This document shows, one piece after another, positions 1 through 11,717 of a DNA stretch of 64,000 nt. Positions within the stretch are counted from its first letter, which is position 1. Every line of letters begins with the position of its first letter. The notes under the pieces are model-generated. The model made no database searches. It was not told the origin of the DNA and saw only the letters and a program-made list of their open reading frames with translations. The stretch spans positions 3,301,001 to 3,365,000 of the forward strand of contig NC_077245.1 in NCBI RefSeq assembly GCF_947179165.1, in the 5' to 3' direction. The DNA comes from Solanum dulcamara (lineage: Eukaryota; Streptophyta; Magnoliopsida; Solanales; Solanaceae). Made by a program: the position numbers and the translations under genes.

Positions 1-2841
1 ATGATTTGTTATAGATGCCAAGTTATTTGAATAATTTATGTGAAGTAAAATACATCTCAAGAAGGACCCTTGAGCCAAATCAAAGTAGAAGCCATCAAAT
101 GTTTTTTTTTTCTTAAAGTCACGTTTCGGGTAAGCCAACTTTGGAAGGCCATAACCTCTTTAGAATTTGGGAATTTGGGAAATCTCTCAAAATGAAAGTT
201 GTAGGTAATTGAAATATCTTTCCAACCATAGGTCGTGGGACGAAATGTGATATCGGAGTAATAAGATATAGACGTTTTAAGTCTGACAGGCCAAGCTAAA
301 TAGTGAATTCGGCCCAACCCAATTCTAATTCGGGTCAGGCCCAATACCCACGAAATTAATCTAATTTTTATCTCTTCCTTCATACTTTAGACCAAGAAAT
401 ATCTGGAAATTTCCAGAGAGAGTAAGAGAAGGGAAAGCTAGAGAGAAACACCAACATCTACCACAATTAAAGCCCCGAATCTCAAAGCTCTTGAAGAGAA
501 AATTGTTGTACGTCACATTGACTTCAATTTGAGCTAGATATCATCCAATAAGGAGAAGATTTTATATGGTGCTGCAAATTTAAGGTAATATTAAAGTCTC
601 CTTTTCATTGTTAACAAGTTTAGTTAGAGTTTTAACGGATTAGAACAGAGAAAATAGTGTTATAAACTAGTTTGGTGATTTGTTGAGATTTATAGGTTAA
701 AGGGTTGTTTTAGGTAGCTTAAATGGATGGAATTATCTTAGTGATGATGTATAATAATGGTTGATGTTGTTTTGATGTTGTTGATGAGTTGTTGTTCTTA
801 AATTTGGAGGAAAAAGGTGTATGAAGATTGTGAATGTTCAAACCCGTTTTTGGAATTGAGTAGCTGGTAGTAATTCTGGAATATCTCATTGTGTAGACCT
901 TAGATTTTAGATATTAAACATGTTTTGGAAAGATAATACACGTACCTACAACTCTTATGTTTATGTTGTAGTCTATATATGCTGTTATTATATCGCAAAA
1001 TGAGGATGAATCATAAGACAAATTCTGTCCAGATTCTGGATTGCAAAAATCCCTCATGTATACCTGTTAGTGTTTTGATGATATCTCTTTGTAGAAAATG
1101 AGTTTTGAGTGGATTTCTTTTGCATTGGAAACTTAAGATAGAGATCTAAATGTTTCATGAAGGTCATAAAGTCCAGTTTTGCCGTTTTAATTTTCAAAAT
1201 TTAGATACAACTTGAGGTACTCGGCTTTCCGAATTTATTGCTTTAGTAACATGAGTCGGGTGGAAACATTCTAGGCTTATTGTCAATAATAAATCTTATT
1301 TTGTGTTAACATTTTGGATTGTTGATGTTTCTTGATGATTATATGGCTGGTTTGAAAGTGGGAAAAGTGAGCGGTATAGGGGAGGTGCTGTCCAATTTTT
1401 TTTAGAAATAACCTACTAACGATAGACTACGTTTTATTCTTGTCCATAGCTTAACCATAGTGCTTAACGTTTTAATATAGGTTGAGACAATATTGGACAG
1501 CATATACGTATAAACGCTAAAGGTATGTAAAGTTAACATTTTCTTCTTTTGGCATGATCCATATGAAACGAACGAATGACGTATGCTTAAATTCCAAAGA
1601 AACTCTTATTCGTAGATATACTCGGATGGCTACCGTTCTTGATTTTCAAAATTTATATTATTATGTCTTGACTCATGTGTATGATTCCAACCATCCTAGT
1701 TGGTATACTCATGTTGTGGTATAATTCATATTTTAGTATAATCCATAATTGATGTGATTCATAATGACTATTGTCTTGGTTTTCAAATGATGGACTGTTT
1801 TGCTTATTCTATTAAGTCTCCGATAATGATCAAATTTCACAAGATTGCTAATGATACCTTATTCATGCATATTGTTATGGTATTATTCACCGAGTCCTAC
1901 GATAGGCCGGGTATGTTATCATGTATGGATTCCACTACATTATTCATCGAGTCCCTTACTAGAGGGCCGGGTACGTGATATGATAATATGATATTATGAT
2001 GATATGACGATATGATTATGGCACCGAGTCTCATAATGGGCCGGGTACGGTATCAGTGTACACTACTCTATTCACCGAGTCCCTTGCTAGAGGGCCGGGT
2101 ATGGTATATATATACATATGACGATATATTAATATAATTGTGATACCGAGTCCCATAACGGGCCAGGTACGATATATGATGATGATATGCATGTCTTCAT
2201 TTTATAAGACACAGGTACAGCGATTTATTGATTATGATACTTGACTCCTGAATCTTTATTTCAGATGTGATCTCCTTTACAATATTTTATGCTTTATATA
2301 CTCGGTACATATTTCGTACTGACCCCCTTCTTTGGGGGGCTGCGTTTCGTGTCCGTAGGTACTGATACTCATTTTGGAGAGCCGCCAGCTTAGGATTCTA
2401 CTCAACGGGTTTGAAGTGCTCCATTGTCTCGGAGCCTAAACCTTTGGTACTAATCCTTATAATGTATATATTTGTGTATTTAGGGGTACGACGGGGCCCT
2501 GTCCCGTCATATGCTATTGTTAATCCTCTTAGAGGTCTATAGACACATGAGTGGGTTATATGTAGATGTTGTCTGGTGTACTAGTATGGCTTATGTTTTT
2601 GTACGTTTACATTCGGAGTGAAAGCCTTGTCGGCTTACGTATTATGTTATCTTATTTTTGACAATTAAGACTCTCCAAGAAACAAGTGATTTTGGTATAT
2701 ATATAAGTGACAGTTTGAGATGACGTGCTACCCATATAAATCTTATATCATATTTAACTGCCGATTGACTATAGGTAATAGGTGTGTATACGAGTGTCCA
2801 ATTCGGACACTAGTCACGGCCCACGGGGCTAGGTCGTGACA
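1..2841 (+). repeat. Long LTR (probably solo or truncated) of a Solanaceae-type LTR retrotransposon
   Basis: No coding capacity is visible. The 3' portion (about 1880-2841) has features I associate with a long LTR of Ty3-gypsy-like elements in Solanaceae: repeated 'caccgagtcc…gggccgggtac' units, a 'gagccgccagcttagg' stretch near 2380, a 'gggccctgtcccgtc' stretch near 2490, and the end 'ggtcgtgaca' at 2832-2841. Immediately after 2841, copia integrase codons resume on the minus strand, so 2841/2842 is read as an insertion junction. The 5' limit is not fixed; it may be at or beyond the window edge, so no target duplication can be checked. The superfamily is inferred from recall. Confidence 0.55.
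1886..2175 (+). repeat. Five-unit 'caccgagtcc…gggccgggtac' subrepeat inside the LTR
   Basis: Five imperfect copies begin near 1889, 1948, 2022, 2072 and 2143. Each has 'c/taccgagtcc(c)', about 8-12 variable bases, then 'ggccgggta'. Short AT-rich spacers (tatatgatgat type) separate them. Alternate units carry the 'cttactagaggg' or 'cataatgg' variants, which suggests that a two-part unit was duplicated. Confidence 0.7.
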
Positions 2842-5408
2842 GCATCGACCCATAATTGAGCAGGTAGTAAGGCTGCAATGAGCGTTGTTCGGGCCAACTC
2901 AATGATATGTCGATGCTTTCGTTTGGCTACGCCATTTTGTGCCTGGGTGTCCGGGAAGGATTTTCAAAAAGAAATACCATTATGTTAAAAATGGTTAATT
3001 AAAGGACCATTATCAAACTAACGCCCTCCATCACTTTGAAAATATTTTATTTTTGTATCAAATTAATTCTCAACTAACTTTTGAAAGAAAATAAAATTTT
3101 AATAAACATCTGATTTTCTTTTTAAAGGATAAATCCAAGAGTAGCGAGAATAATCATCCACAAAACAAACATAATATTTGTATCCAAGATTTGATGAAAT
3201 AGTAGATTACTATAAATCAGAATGAACAATTTGCAAAGGTTTATCACACGAATGAATGACATCTTTAAATGGAAGACGATGAGATTTTCCTAAACGAAAT
3301 GAAACACAGCCATGAATAAAAATAGTTGCACAAACAATAGCCTTATTTTTTCTAAGTGTGTCTAGAACTCTATCTCCACAGTGACCAAGTCGACGATGTC
3401 AGGTTGGACCAGGAATGGAGGTTGTCAAAGAGCTATTGGCGGAGTAGAACGATGGGTGATGGTGATCGGGTATACACTCCACTGACTAGTAACCTTGAGT
3501 AGCACCTTCCCCGAGTGATTTTCCTTTATAAAAACATGATTCTCGTGAAAATTCACAGTACAATTATTATCTTTGCATAATTTTTGAACCGACATTAAAT
3601 TAAATTTAATTTGTGGAACATGATAAACAAAGTTTAACTTTAAAGATTTATTGTTGGAGTTTAATGAGGCATCACCAATATTTTTAATAGGGACTTTAGT
3701 ACCATTTGCAACCTGAACTTGAACTTGGCCAGAGTAAAGAGATTTATTCGTTAAAATACCTTGATCATTTTTCATGTGGGAAGATGCTCCGGAATCAGAA
3801 AACCAAGTAGTGGTCTCATTCTCGCCCATAGGAAGTGCAGCAAAAGCTGACGTAGACGACGTCTGAGCATAACGGGATGGAAAAGAAATTGCTGAGTGAC
3901 CTGGATGATAGCATATTTGACAAAATACAAGAGGAGTATTAGTCCCAAACACCCCCTCAACATTAGAATTGCCTGCAAAAATTTGTTTAGTACCATAGGA
4001 AGCAAGGGTCATAATACTCTTAGATGCTAAATCTGAATTACAAATTGCCATAACTCCTTGAGTGTTCTGAGTTTGTGCATTTTGCTGTGGCCCTGAGATA
4101 CCCCTTGCTGCTGTCCATGTGGCTGGCCACTGTGACCGCAACCTCGCCCACGACCGCCACGCCAACCTCCTCGTCCTCGACCATTATTTTTATTGTATTG
4201 TTTGTGCTGCTGATGGTTATGAGAAGTAGAGAAGTTGGTGTTGGTATTAGCAGACGAAGTACTTGCAGCAAACGCTTGATGAGTCACTAGCCCGTGTTCC
4301 CTGTTCTTCTTGAAAATCGCTCGTTGTTATTGAACTAGTAGCATAGAACGCAGCTCATCAAAGGACATTGCCCCCGAAAAATAAGTAACTCTAGCAATGA
4401 AGGATTCATAATCCTCACCAAGACCCAATACGGTATATTCAATTAAATCTTTATTCGACACAGGAGAATTGATAGCAGCAAGAGAATCAACGATCAGTTT
4501 AATCTGACAAAAAAATGCCTCTATAGATTGAGTCTCGCCTTTCTCGACATGAGACAACATACCTTTCAACTCCATAGACCGAGCCATACTTGCATTCATA
4601 AAACAAGACTGTAATCTCTCCCAAATCCCTATCGAATGTTTAATATCATGTACATCAACTAAAGTCTCTTTAGACAACGTAGCAAAAAGACACACACGCA
4701 CAACTTGATCAATTCGTAATGATAATCAGTATTGCCAATCTCACGATGACAAGTATCCAATATATAAATTGGAGGCTTCAGAATGGAACCATCAATCATG
4801 CCAAGTATACCATGAGCAATAAGAAACGATTCAAATTATGTACTCCATGGTAAATAATCCTCAACAACATTGAGAATAGTAGTAACAAAATTGTTGACAT
4901 TAAATTTAGATGGCTCCAGACTAGAAGCGAGAGAGGCAAGAGACGGTCCATGAGGATGAAAACCAAGGGGTACGCCAAAGCCAGAAGTCGTATATGGCTG
5001 GGATATGAATCTTGGACGACCAGTGAACGTCGAACCCCCATAAGAATTACGACGCTCAAATTGGCTGGTCTGGAAGAGAAAAGAAGGAGCCACAAACCGT
5101 GTTGGAGTCCACGTAAAAGTTGTCTAGTATTGCTCTCCATTATCTGGTTGCATAGGAAACGAGGAGACACGAGGGCTGCCAATTGGGAAGGGCAGCGACA
5201 TGGTGGCGCCATGAACAGGCAGCGTCACAAACGACAAAGGTGAGGAAAGAAGCGTGGACATGACAGACTTAACATTGGTTAAGATCGTGGAAGTAGGAAT
5301 TCCAATAGAGGCCACGAAAACAGAGATCGAAAGCAATTTTCTAGGGCTGCGGAAAGAAAAAAAAGAAGAGAAAAATAAACCCTAGAATAACCTAGCTCTT
5401 GATACCAT
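2842..5408 (-). mobile_element. Degenerate Ty1-copia retrotransposon, 5' half (gag to integrase), interrupted by the LTR at 2841
   Basis: Read on the minus strand, the order is primer-binding site (5395-5407), gag (about 5330-4330), a Gly/Arg-rich nucleocapsid tract with a CCHC-like 'FCQICYHPGHSA' (about 3900-3940), and protease with 'WFSDSGASSHM' (about 3777-3812). A GAG-pre-integrase region and integrase follow (about 3410-2842), including 'YYVCFVDDYSRYSW' and 'QNGVAKRKHRH'. Gag is split over several frames and integrase carries stops, so the element is dead. Reverse transcriptase and RNase H are absent: integrase stops where the long LTR begins at 2841. The rest may lie left of the window. 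It would have been a copy-and-paste element encoding its proteins as one polyprotein. Confidence 0.85.
5395..5407 (-). other. Retrotransposon primer-binding site (initiator-Met tRNA type)
   Basis: The minus strand reads TGGTATCAAGAGC, matching the usual plant copia primer-binding site TGGTATCAGAGC except for one inserted A. It lies just upstream of the gag reading frame of the copia remnant. A 5' LTR end of the form '…TTTCACA' follows at 5408 and above, as expected for this element's orientation. Confidence 0.8.
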
Positions 5409-5524
5409 GTGAAATAATGATATTGCTCACCCTCTACGGGTGCCATGACCTCTGATATATATATGAATAATATTTACATATTACATAAATACCCTTAGGT
5501 ATCCTCTATTAATTTTAATTACCA
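5408..5524 (-). repeat. Possible 5' LTR of the copia remnant
   Basis: The sequence abutting the primer-binding site should be the LTR. On the minus strand a TG…CA-bounded stretch from 5524 to about 5408 contains a TATA-like run (tatatatat near 5455). The length, about 117 bp, would be very short and the outer limit is a guess. No second LTR is in the window to define it. Confidence 0.35.
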
Positions 5525-5903
5525 TGGACGACATAATTAAGAATATCAAAGTGTTTTCTCTCCAAACTAAAAGTATCTTAAATTATTTGATGAAATTATA
5601 AATTTGAATTTACCCATTATAAAAAAATAAAAAAAATTCAGGCCACTTTTGATCAAGTTCCGAGCTCTTTCTTCTTCTTTTTTCCAACAAACACTCCCTT
5701 TATCTCATAATAATTGTCACGTTTTATTTTTTGAGAATCAATTTGATCAATGTTTAAAGTTAACTTAGATTAAATTAATTTAAAATTTTAAAATTAAAAA
5801 AATTGAATATTCAAAAACTATACACATAATTTCCTTTGTTTCTTCTTTCCTTCTTTTTCCATTGCAGGTGCAGGGCGTTAGGTGGTAGCAGGAATCTTGG
5901 AAA
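5525..5903. other. Intergenic, no feature seen
   Basis: AT-rich sequence between retroelement fragments. I see no open frame, RNA gene or clear repeat boundary. Confidence 0.5.
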
Positions 5904-6699
5904 TGTCATAACACTTACAAATTAACTAGCGAAGTCAAAAATTTATTAAGAAAATTCAAAATCGTAGAAACATATAACACCTAACGATTTCAAGAACCAG
6001 GTTTTTAAACGAGTAATACGAACGTAAACAGTAAACAAACACAGAATTTATTGTGGAAAGCCTCCTTGCTCAAGGTAAGAAAAACCACAACCTATACCTC
6101 GTAGGACTTCCACCAAACTTCACTAACGTTCAAAGAGCGGTTTTAGATTACAACTCAATAATCAAGGAACTAACTCAAGTACCTAAACTCTAACGATTAA
6201 CTTTAATCGCAACTCAAATTCTCCAAGAAGTCAAACCCACTTCTTGTTACAAACCTCACTTTCTACTTTAGAAAATTATAACTCAATATTATTTCTAAGT
6301 AGAGTTCAAACACATGAATTAACTTTCAAAAAGAAAACCTAACTCTAGTTCTTCTTTCTTTGATGTTTTGCTCTTGAAACTCTGCCTTGCCTTTTGCTTG
6401 AGAAATTCGATTTCAGATTTGCAAAGCCAAGAAATCCTTTGTGCGACCTTTTTCTTTTATAGCATTGTTTTTCCTTATAGGAGTCCTATTGTACCGTCTT
6501 TCCTTATTTCTGCGTTTTTGACTCGTATAAGGATTTGTCCAGTTTTCCACATCTGCCTACTGTACCATCCAGCAAGTGAACCTGATTCTCGGTTCTCATT
6601 TATCATTATCAAAACCTGCTTGAATTTTATTAACAAAAATATAATAAACATATTAAAAACTCGAGGGGATCACAAATTTATAGCCACTAACAAGTAACA
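5904..6699 (-). repeat. LTR-like fragment, minus orientation
   Basis: On the minus strand a purine tract (aaaaaaataggagat, about 6700-6714) is followed by a 'TGTTACTTG' start at 6699. The segment reads through to a 'TG' on the plus strand near 5904 (minus-strand '…ACA' end). The 'tgtggaaagcctccttgctcaagg' type segment near 6051-6076 resembles plant copia LTRs. The short inverted ends (tgtcat / tgttac) match only partly and no target duplication is visible, so the boundaries are tentative. Confidence 0.35.
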
Positions 6700-6979
6700 A
6701 TCTCCTATTTTTTTGTTGTTATTTTCGTTTCTATTTATACATTGATTGCGAATAACAAGCATTTTCTTCCAAATCTTACAATTGAGAAGAAAGGACAACT
6801 TCTAAGAAGTTGACCAAATACGTGAATAATAAACAGCATGGTGAGGTTTAAACTATAATATAAAAATACTAAACATGGATAATGTTTTTCTAATCTAATA
6901 TGGTGAGATAAACAAGTGCTATTAATATCGTATCTAGAGGAACTTTAATACTGCTTTAATTCACATTCACATAATATCA

Positions 6980-7105
6980 TACCCAGGCTCATCCAACTCT
7001 CGGTTTACTCAATGTCGGCCCGATATTATGTTGTCTACACTCCAGTTGAGAGGGTTGGCCTCTGAGGGGTGTTAAGTTGTCCCACATCGATATTTGGTGG
7101 CCAAA
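6980..7105 (+). repeat. Dispersed plant repeat ending in 'gtgttaagttgtcccacatcg'-type motif
   Basis: Contains 'atcatacccaggctcatcc', 'cggtttactcaatgtcggcc' and 'ttaagttgtcccacatcg'. I recognise this combination from LTR or TRIM ends scattered in Solanaceae intergenic DNA. It lies about 500 bp beyond the 3' end of the kinase gene. The exact element and its limits cannot be set from this window. Confidence 0.3.
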
Positions 7106-7583
7106 ATATCAGTAGATACAATCAGCAACCAATTTTATCTCCAGACAAATTTCAAGGCTCATTGTCCTTCCAAACAGAAGTAAAAATTGACATTGGATCA
7201 AATTGTGGAGGAGTAAAAACCAAAGCTGGAATTTTGAAAACAGAAGGCCAAAACATGAACTATTGACTCCTGTGATAGTCTCCATTACACAAAGTACCTT
7301 CCCAATTAAGAGAAAGTATGTAAATTTCAATTCACATAGCTTCACTAAAAGGGTTCAAAGACGTCACACGAAGATGGAAGAATGAACTTACATCTATTTA
7401 CACTAGAAATGTGATACATTGAGAGATGAGAAAACTTCTGATTGTACAAAAATTAACTAGAATTGTATGACAACTTTATCTATCTTAGGTTGGAGTTATT
7501 AATTCTAGAGTATGAAGGGAAAATGACTACAAGAAGATCAAGGATTCACACCACTCTTAAGTAGAAATCACATTCCGATAATA

Positions 7584-10500
7584 TTAGTAAGAGAGCCTGC
7601 GAGAATGTCCCGTTGATATAGGATGGTTTTTAGAATTTGTTCCCTGCATATAACCACTTCTACTACCAAATGAATTTGAATCAAGAATGCCACTGCCTCC
7701 TTCTAGTAGTTTAAGTACCTGAAAATTTAAACGAAACATCGAATAAATTTCCTACCATGCATCAGGTACATTACTAGGCCTACGGAATGGAAAACAATAC
7801 ACTAAAAGAACCTTTGAAATGGGAGGTCGCATATGAGGATCTTCCTGTAGACACATATAAGCAGCATGACTCATTGCCTGTAGTTCATAAGGGAAGTTTT
7901 CAAGCTGAGATGAGGTCAAGTTGGAGTCGAGCAGCTGATTTTTAAATGCTGAAAGATATGGTCCCTTTCCAGATGTAGGGGAAAGGCTTCCTGAAAGAAG
8001 GTGCTGACTGCTGTAGCATTGCAAGTCAGTGGTTTTTCTACCAGTTATCAACTCCAATACCACCAAGCCAAAAGCATATACGTCAACCTTCTCTGTGACC
8101 TTTCCATCATTAGAGTATTCTGGGGCAAGATATCTGAAAAACAACTCCAAAATAATTCTCATCAAGTAACCATCAATCTATCTGTCAACTTAAACATAGA
8201 GATGAGTCTGAAAAAGAAAGTAAAACATAAGCAGTCTTAGAGCTTGGGATCTTTGTTTAGATGTATACGACACTAGGCTGAAAAGTTCTAGACTATCAAT
8301 AATAATAAACAACAATTAGGGGAAGATTGAGATGCAGTTAACATAGACAACAAAATAAACAGAAATTACCTTGAAGTTCTAATTAGATGTTCATCTTCAG
8401 AAACTTCCCATTCATTGTACAATTGTGCAAGTCCAAAATCAGCAACCTTAAATAAGCAAACCATTTGATATAGGTTTTATTCATTGCTTTTACAAAAGAA
8501 TAAATGTGTTTATCCATAAATGCATGCAATTTTAGGTAGCTTTCAGATCTCTCAAATGTAATAGCTTTTCTCATCCAAATGGCGCATGTATGGATTTGAT
8601 TAATATATGCTGCACCTGGCACTCAAAAACTGTAATGATAAACATGCTTGACTAAAACCATCAGCGAAACATACCAAAGGTTCAAAATCGTGAGTTAAGA
8701 GAATGTTTTTTGGTCTGAGATCCCTGTGAACTATGCATCCCACTCTGCAATCTTCATGAAGATATCGTAAGCCTCTTGCTGTCCCAATAGCTATCTTAAG
8801 GCGTGAGCTCCAATCTAGAGTTGTTTCTTTTTTTCCTGCAAAATTTATTTGAACACTAAGGCGTTTTCACAGTCCAGTTGATTGAACTTCATATAAAGCT
8901 GCACTGTAGGATGGATTGCAGATGAACTTTAAAAGAGAAAAATTAAACAGAAAATACCATGTAAATGGAAGTCCAAGGACTTGTTGCAAATGAACTCATA
9001 GACAAATAGTCTCCGATTTCCCTGAATGCAGTACCCAACCAGCAGCACAACATTCCTGTGCTGGGCACAGCTCAAAACTCGAACTTCTCTATGAAAATCA
9101 GCGTCTGCTTGAGATCCAATAAACTTCAGCTGTTTTACTGCAACAACCAATCCATCCCTTAAAACCCCTTTATGAACCAGACCGAACCCACCTTCTGCTA
9201 GAAAATTTGTGTCTGAGAATCCATTTGTTGCTTCCTCTAACTCTTCATAGCGAAATTGTTTAGGAGGCTTTCCAAATGAGGGTGCTTTACATTGACAGAA
9301 TGAACATAGAGGAGGAGGTATCGAGGAAGTTCGACCTAAAGAGACTGCTTCTCTGATGCTGGAGTTCAGATAGTCCACGTCAGTGTCTCGATTTAACTTG
9401 CTTCCTTGGGTACTCAGGTTTTGTTTGTACCCGATAAAATTCCGATTTTCATTTCTAGAAGTGACAGAATGTGAGGTACTTTTGCAGTTTTCTACAGCTG
9501 AATAGTTGTCAGCAATAATATCGTTCTGCGGAATCCAAAGGATAGTTTTAAGATTATGAGTTTGAGATTTAGGAGCTGCTGAAAGAGTTATTATCCTTTC
9601 CCCAAACGAGGGCAGCTCATTTACTGGATGATCATGCCCACTTTGCTTGCGGACCGGTGAAAATGTTTCTATATCGAACCCTTCATACAGAGGATTCCGT
9701 TCATACAGAAGGAATGTGTCTGGATCCGTCAATGAATTCAGTAATGAAGTTCTGATATAGGATGTTCTTTGATCCTCGGGACTGCTCACCGGAGTAGAAT
9801 GCTTCATCCTTTCATCCTGTAATTCTCTACTATCCAAAACAGGAGAGGAATTGGCAGAGAAGAAAGGAGTTTGTAGTTCCTCTGAAGATCCTAGATTTAA
9901 CCTGAGAACTTTCGGTTTGGAACCCTTCATCACTACAATATTGCAACGGAGTTCTTCCATGCAATGCTTAAGCTCTAACTTCAATTTTCTGTAGAACAAA
10001 AGTGATAAAACAAAAAGAAAATGAGTCCATTTGATATTCAAACAGGGGAAAGAGAAAAGGAAAAGAAACATATTGCCTTATGCACAACAAAGAATAATGA
10101 GATAGCCCCATATAAAAAGTAGAAAAAAAACTACAAAAGCAAGTAACAATTACAATTACAGTATCCAACAATGTATATGGAGAACATATAGAAGTACATA
10201 CACCTCCTGGGGAGCAACAACATATGGTATGTTGATACTACAGGTTTTCCATAATCCAGCAATATGCATGCAAGTCAACTTGAAGTTATTGGAAAAGAAA
10301 TCCATTTCGCGTTGGTAACAGAGATGAGGCAAGGAGAGAACAGATATTTTAGGCAAAGATGCGTAGAGAGTGAAACAGAAAATAATACATTTACATGCTA
10401 TTACTTGTCCAAAATGACCCAGCTGACTGCATTGCTTTTTGCTTCAGCTGCCACTACACCAGCACACAAAGCTGAGACGACCTTAATTCGCACCCTAACC

Positions 10501-11717
10501 TACAAACAGAAGATGATTTAAATCACAATTTCATTATTGTTAAGCACGCTTGTTTGCAAGGGTAATGTCATTTTTCTCACTGCAATATCTATCGTTTCTG
10601 TCTCAACAAGCGTAAATCTTTAATCTTGTGATCTTTAAAGAGAAAGCTGACTACTTTTCTGCGTACTTTCTCCATATTTTCCAGGAAAAGATAAGAGTCC
10701 AACGGCACATTGTAGTGCTAATGATTGATCAGCAAAATTATCACGCCTAAATCAGCAGCAGTACAAAAGATTCCTTCAATATTTTATTACCTACCAGCCA
10801 TTGCTTCTGGAGAGCACATGCAACTCCTTACAAATTATTAGCTTCAAGTACAACAGTTTACATTGGATCCTGACAAGCTTAGAATCTTCTTTGATCCATA
10901 AAAAACGCAATCATATGACATAGAGATTGAACATTGAAGAACATATTAATATGTGATTAACTACTGAATTTCATTTCTATCCACTACAGTGTAAAATAAA
11001 TTAATTATATGTACAATTAAATTTGATTTAATCTACACATTTATCTGGAATTTTCTAACTCCGTCCACCAGAACGACATCGTGATACACATAAATTCAAT
11101 CTAACAACATAGGGTTAAAAGTTCAAAACAAATCCCTCCTAGTAAAGCAAATGCAGTTCCCAGTGAGATGGGAGGACGATTAAAACAGAGCACTCCAGTA
11201 TTGGGGTTTGGGAAGGGTCTATTGCTTGCATTTCTGCAATAGGTTGTTTTCATTATTCGCACTTCGTATAATTCTTACTATTGATTAAATTAATAATATT
11301 TACTCACATCAATACGATCGTGAAATTGAAGAACCATCTGAGAACAAGACTCCGTGATTATTCCAATCTGATCATGTGAGCTCGTCCGTTCATTACTCCG
11401 GCAATCTCCTCTCATCCTCGGAAATCCCCAGAATCTTCTTCTCTCTGTAAAAAAAAACATTTTAAAAAAGGTGAAATCTAAACGAGAAGGATTAACTTAC
11501 TAAATTCATCGGAAGATATACCTGATTTCTCATCGGAAAACACAGCGAGCAACGTAATGCAATCTCCAGGACGAACAACGTGAGTTAGAGCCCAAGCTAG
11601 TGCGGTCTTATTGATCAGCTTCTCCGCCTTCACGGCGACGATCACTTTGTCGGCCAGATTAGGAAAAATGCCACGTGGCATCGACTGAGTCCGGCGTTGT
11701 GGTTTTGGCGGGAACAT
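7584..11717 (-). CDS. Receptor-like cytoplasmic protein kinase with N-terminal universal-stress-like domain
   Basis: Eight exons model cleanly with GT/AG borders and continuous phase: 11717-11522, 11444-11308, 10499-10405, 9988-8958, 8835-8675, 8446-8370, 8133-7812 and 7718-7584 (stop). The protein is 717 aa. Residues about 20-165 form a USP-like alpha/beta domain ('[11 protein letters not shown]…[12 protein letters not shown]'). A Ser-rich linker follows, then a kinase at about 388-660: Gly-loop 'EGGFGLV' (408-414), Lys428 in VAVK, HRD at 523-525 and DFG at 543-545. There is no signal peptide or membrane span, so it is expected at the cytosol or inner plasma membrane. It resembles the plant family often labelled 'inactive protein kinase SELMODRAFT_444075-like', yet all catalytic motifs are present here. 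It ends with the family-like 'GHSRRLSY'. It probably phosphorylates Ser/Thr; substrates are unknown. No frameshift was seen. Confidence 0.9.

Noticed and set aside
1754..1978. Open frame of 74 codons
   Set aside because: It lies inside the LTR subrepeat region; composition follows the repeat and no homology is recognised.
4075..5243. Plus-strand and alternate-frame open readings over the copia gag
   Set aside because: Shadows of the minus-strand gag and nucleocapsid; no family resemblance in those frames.
5904..6699. Considered as a confirmed solo LTR
   Set aside because: No matching target duplication and only partial inverted ends; left as a low-confidence repeat.
7069..7385. Short open frames 3' of the kinase gene
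   Set aside because: Overlapping frames on both strands without homology; part sits in a dispersed repeat.
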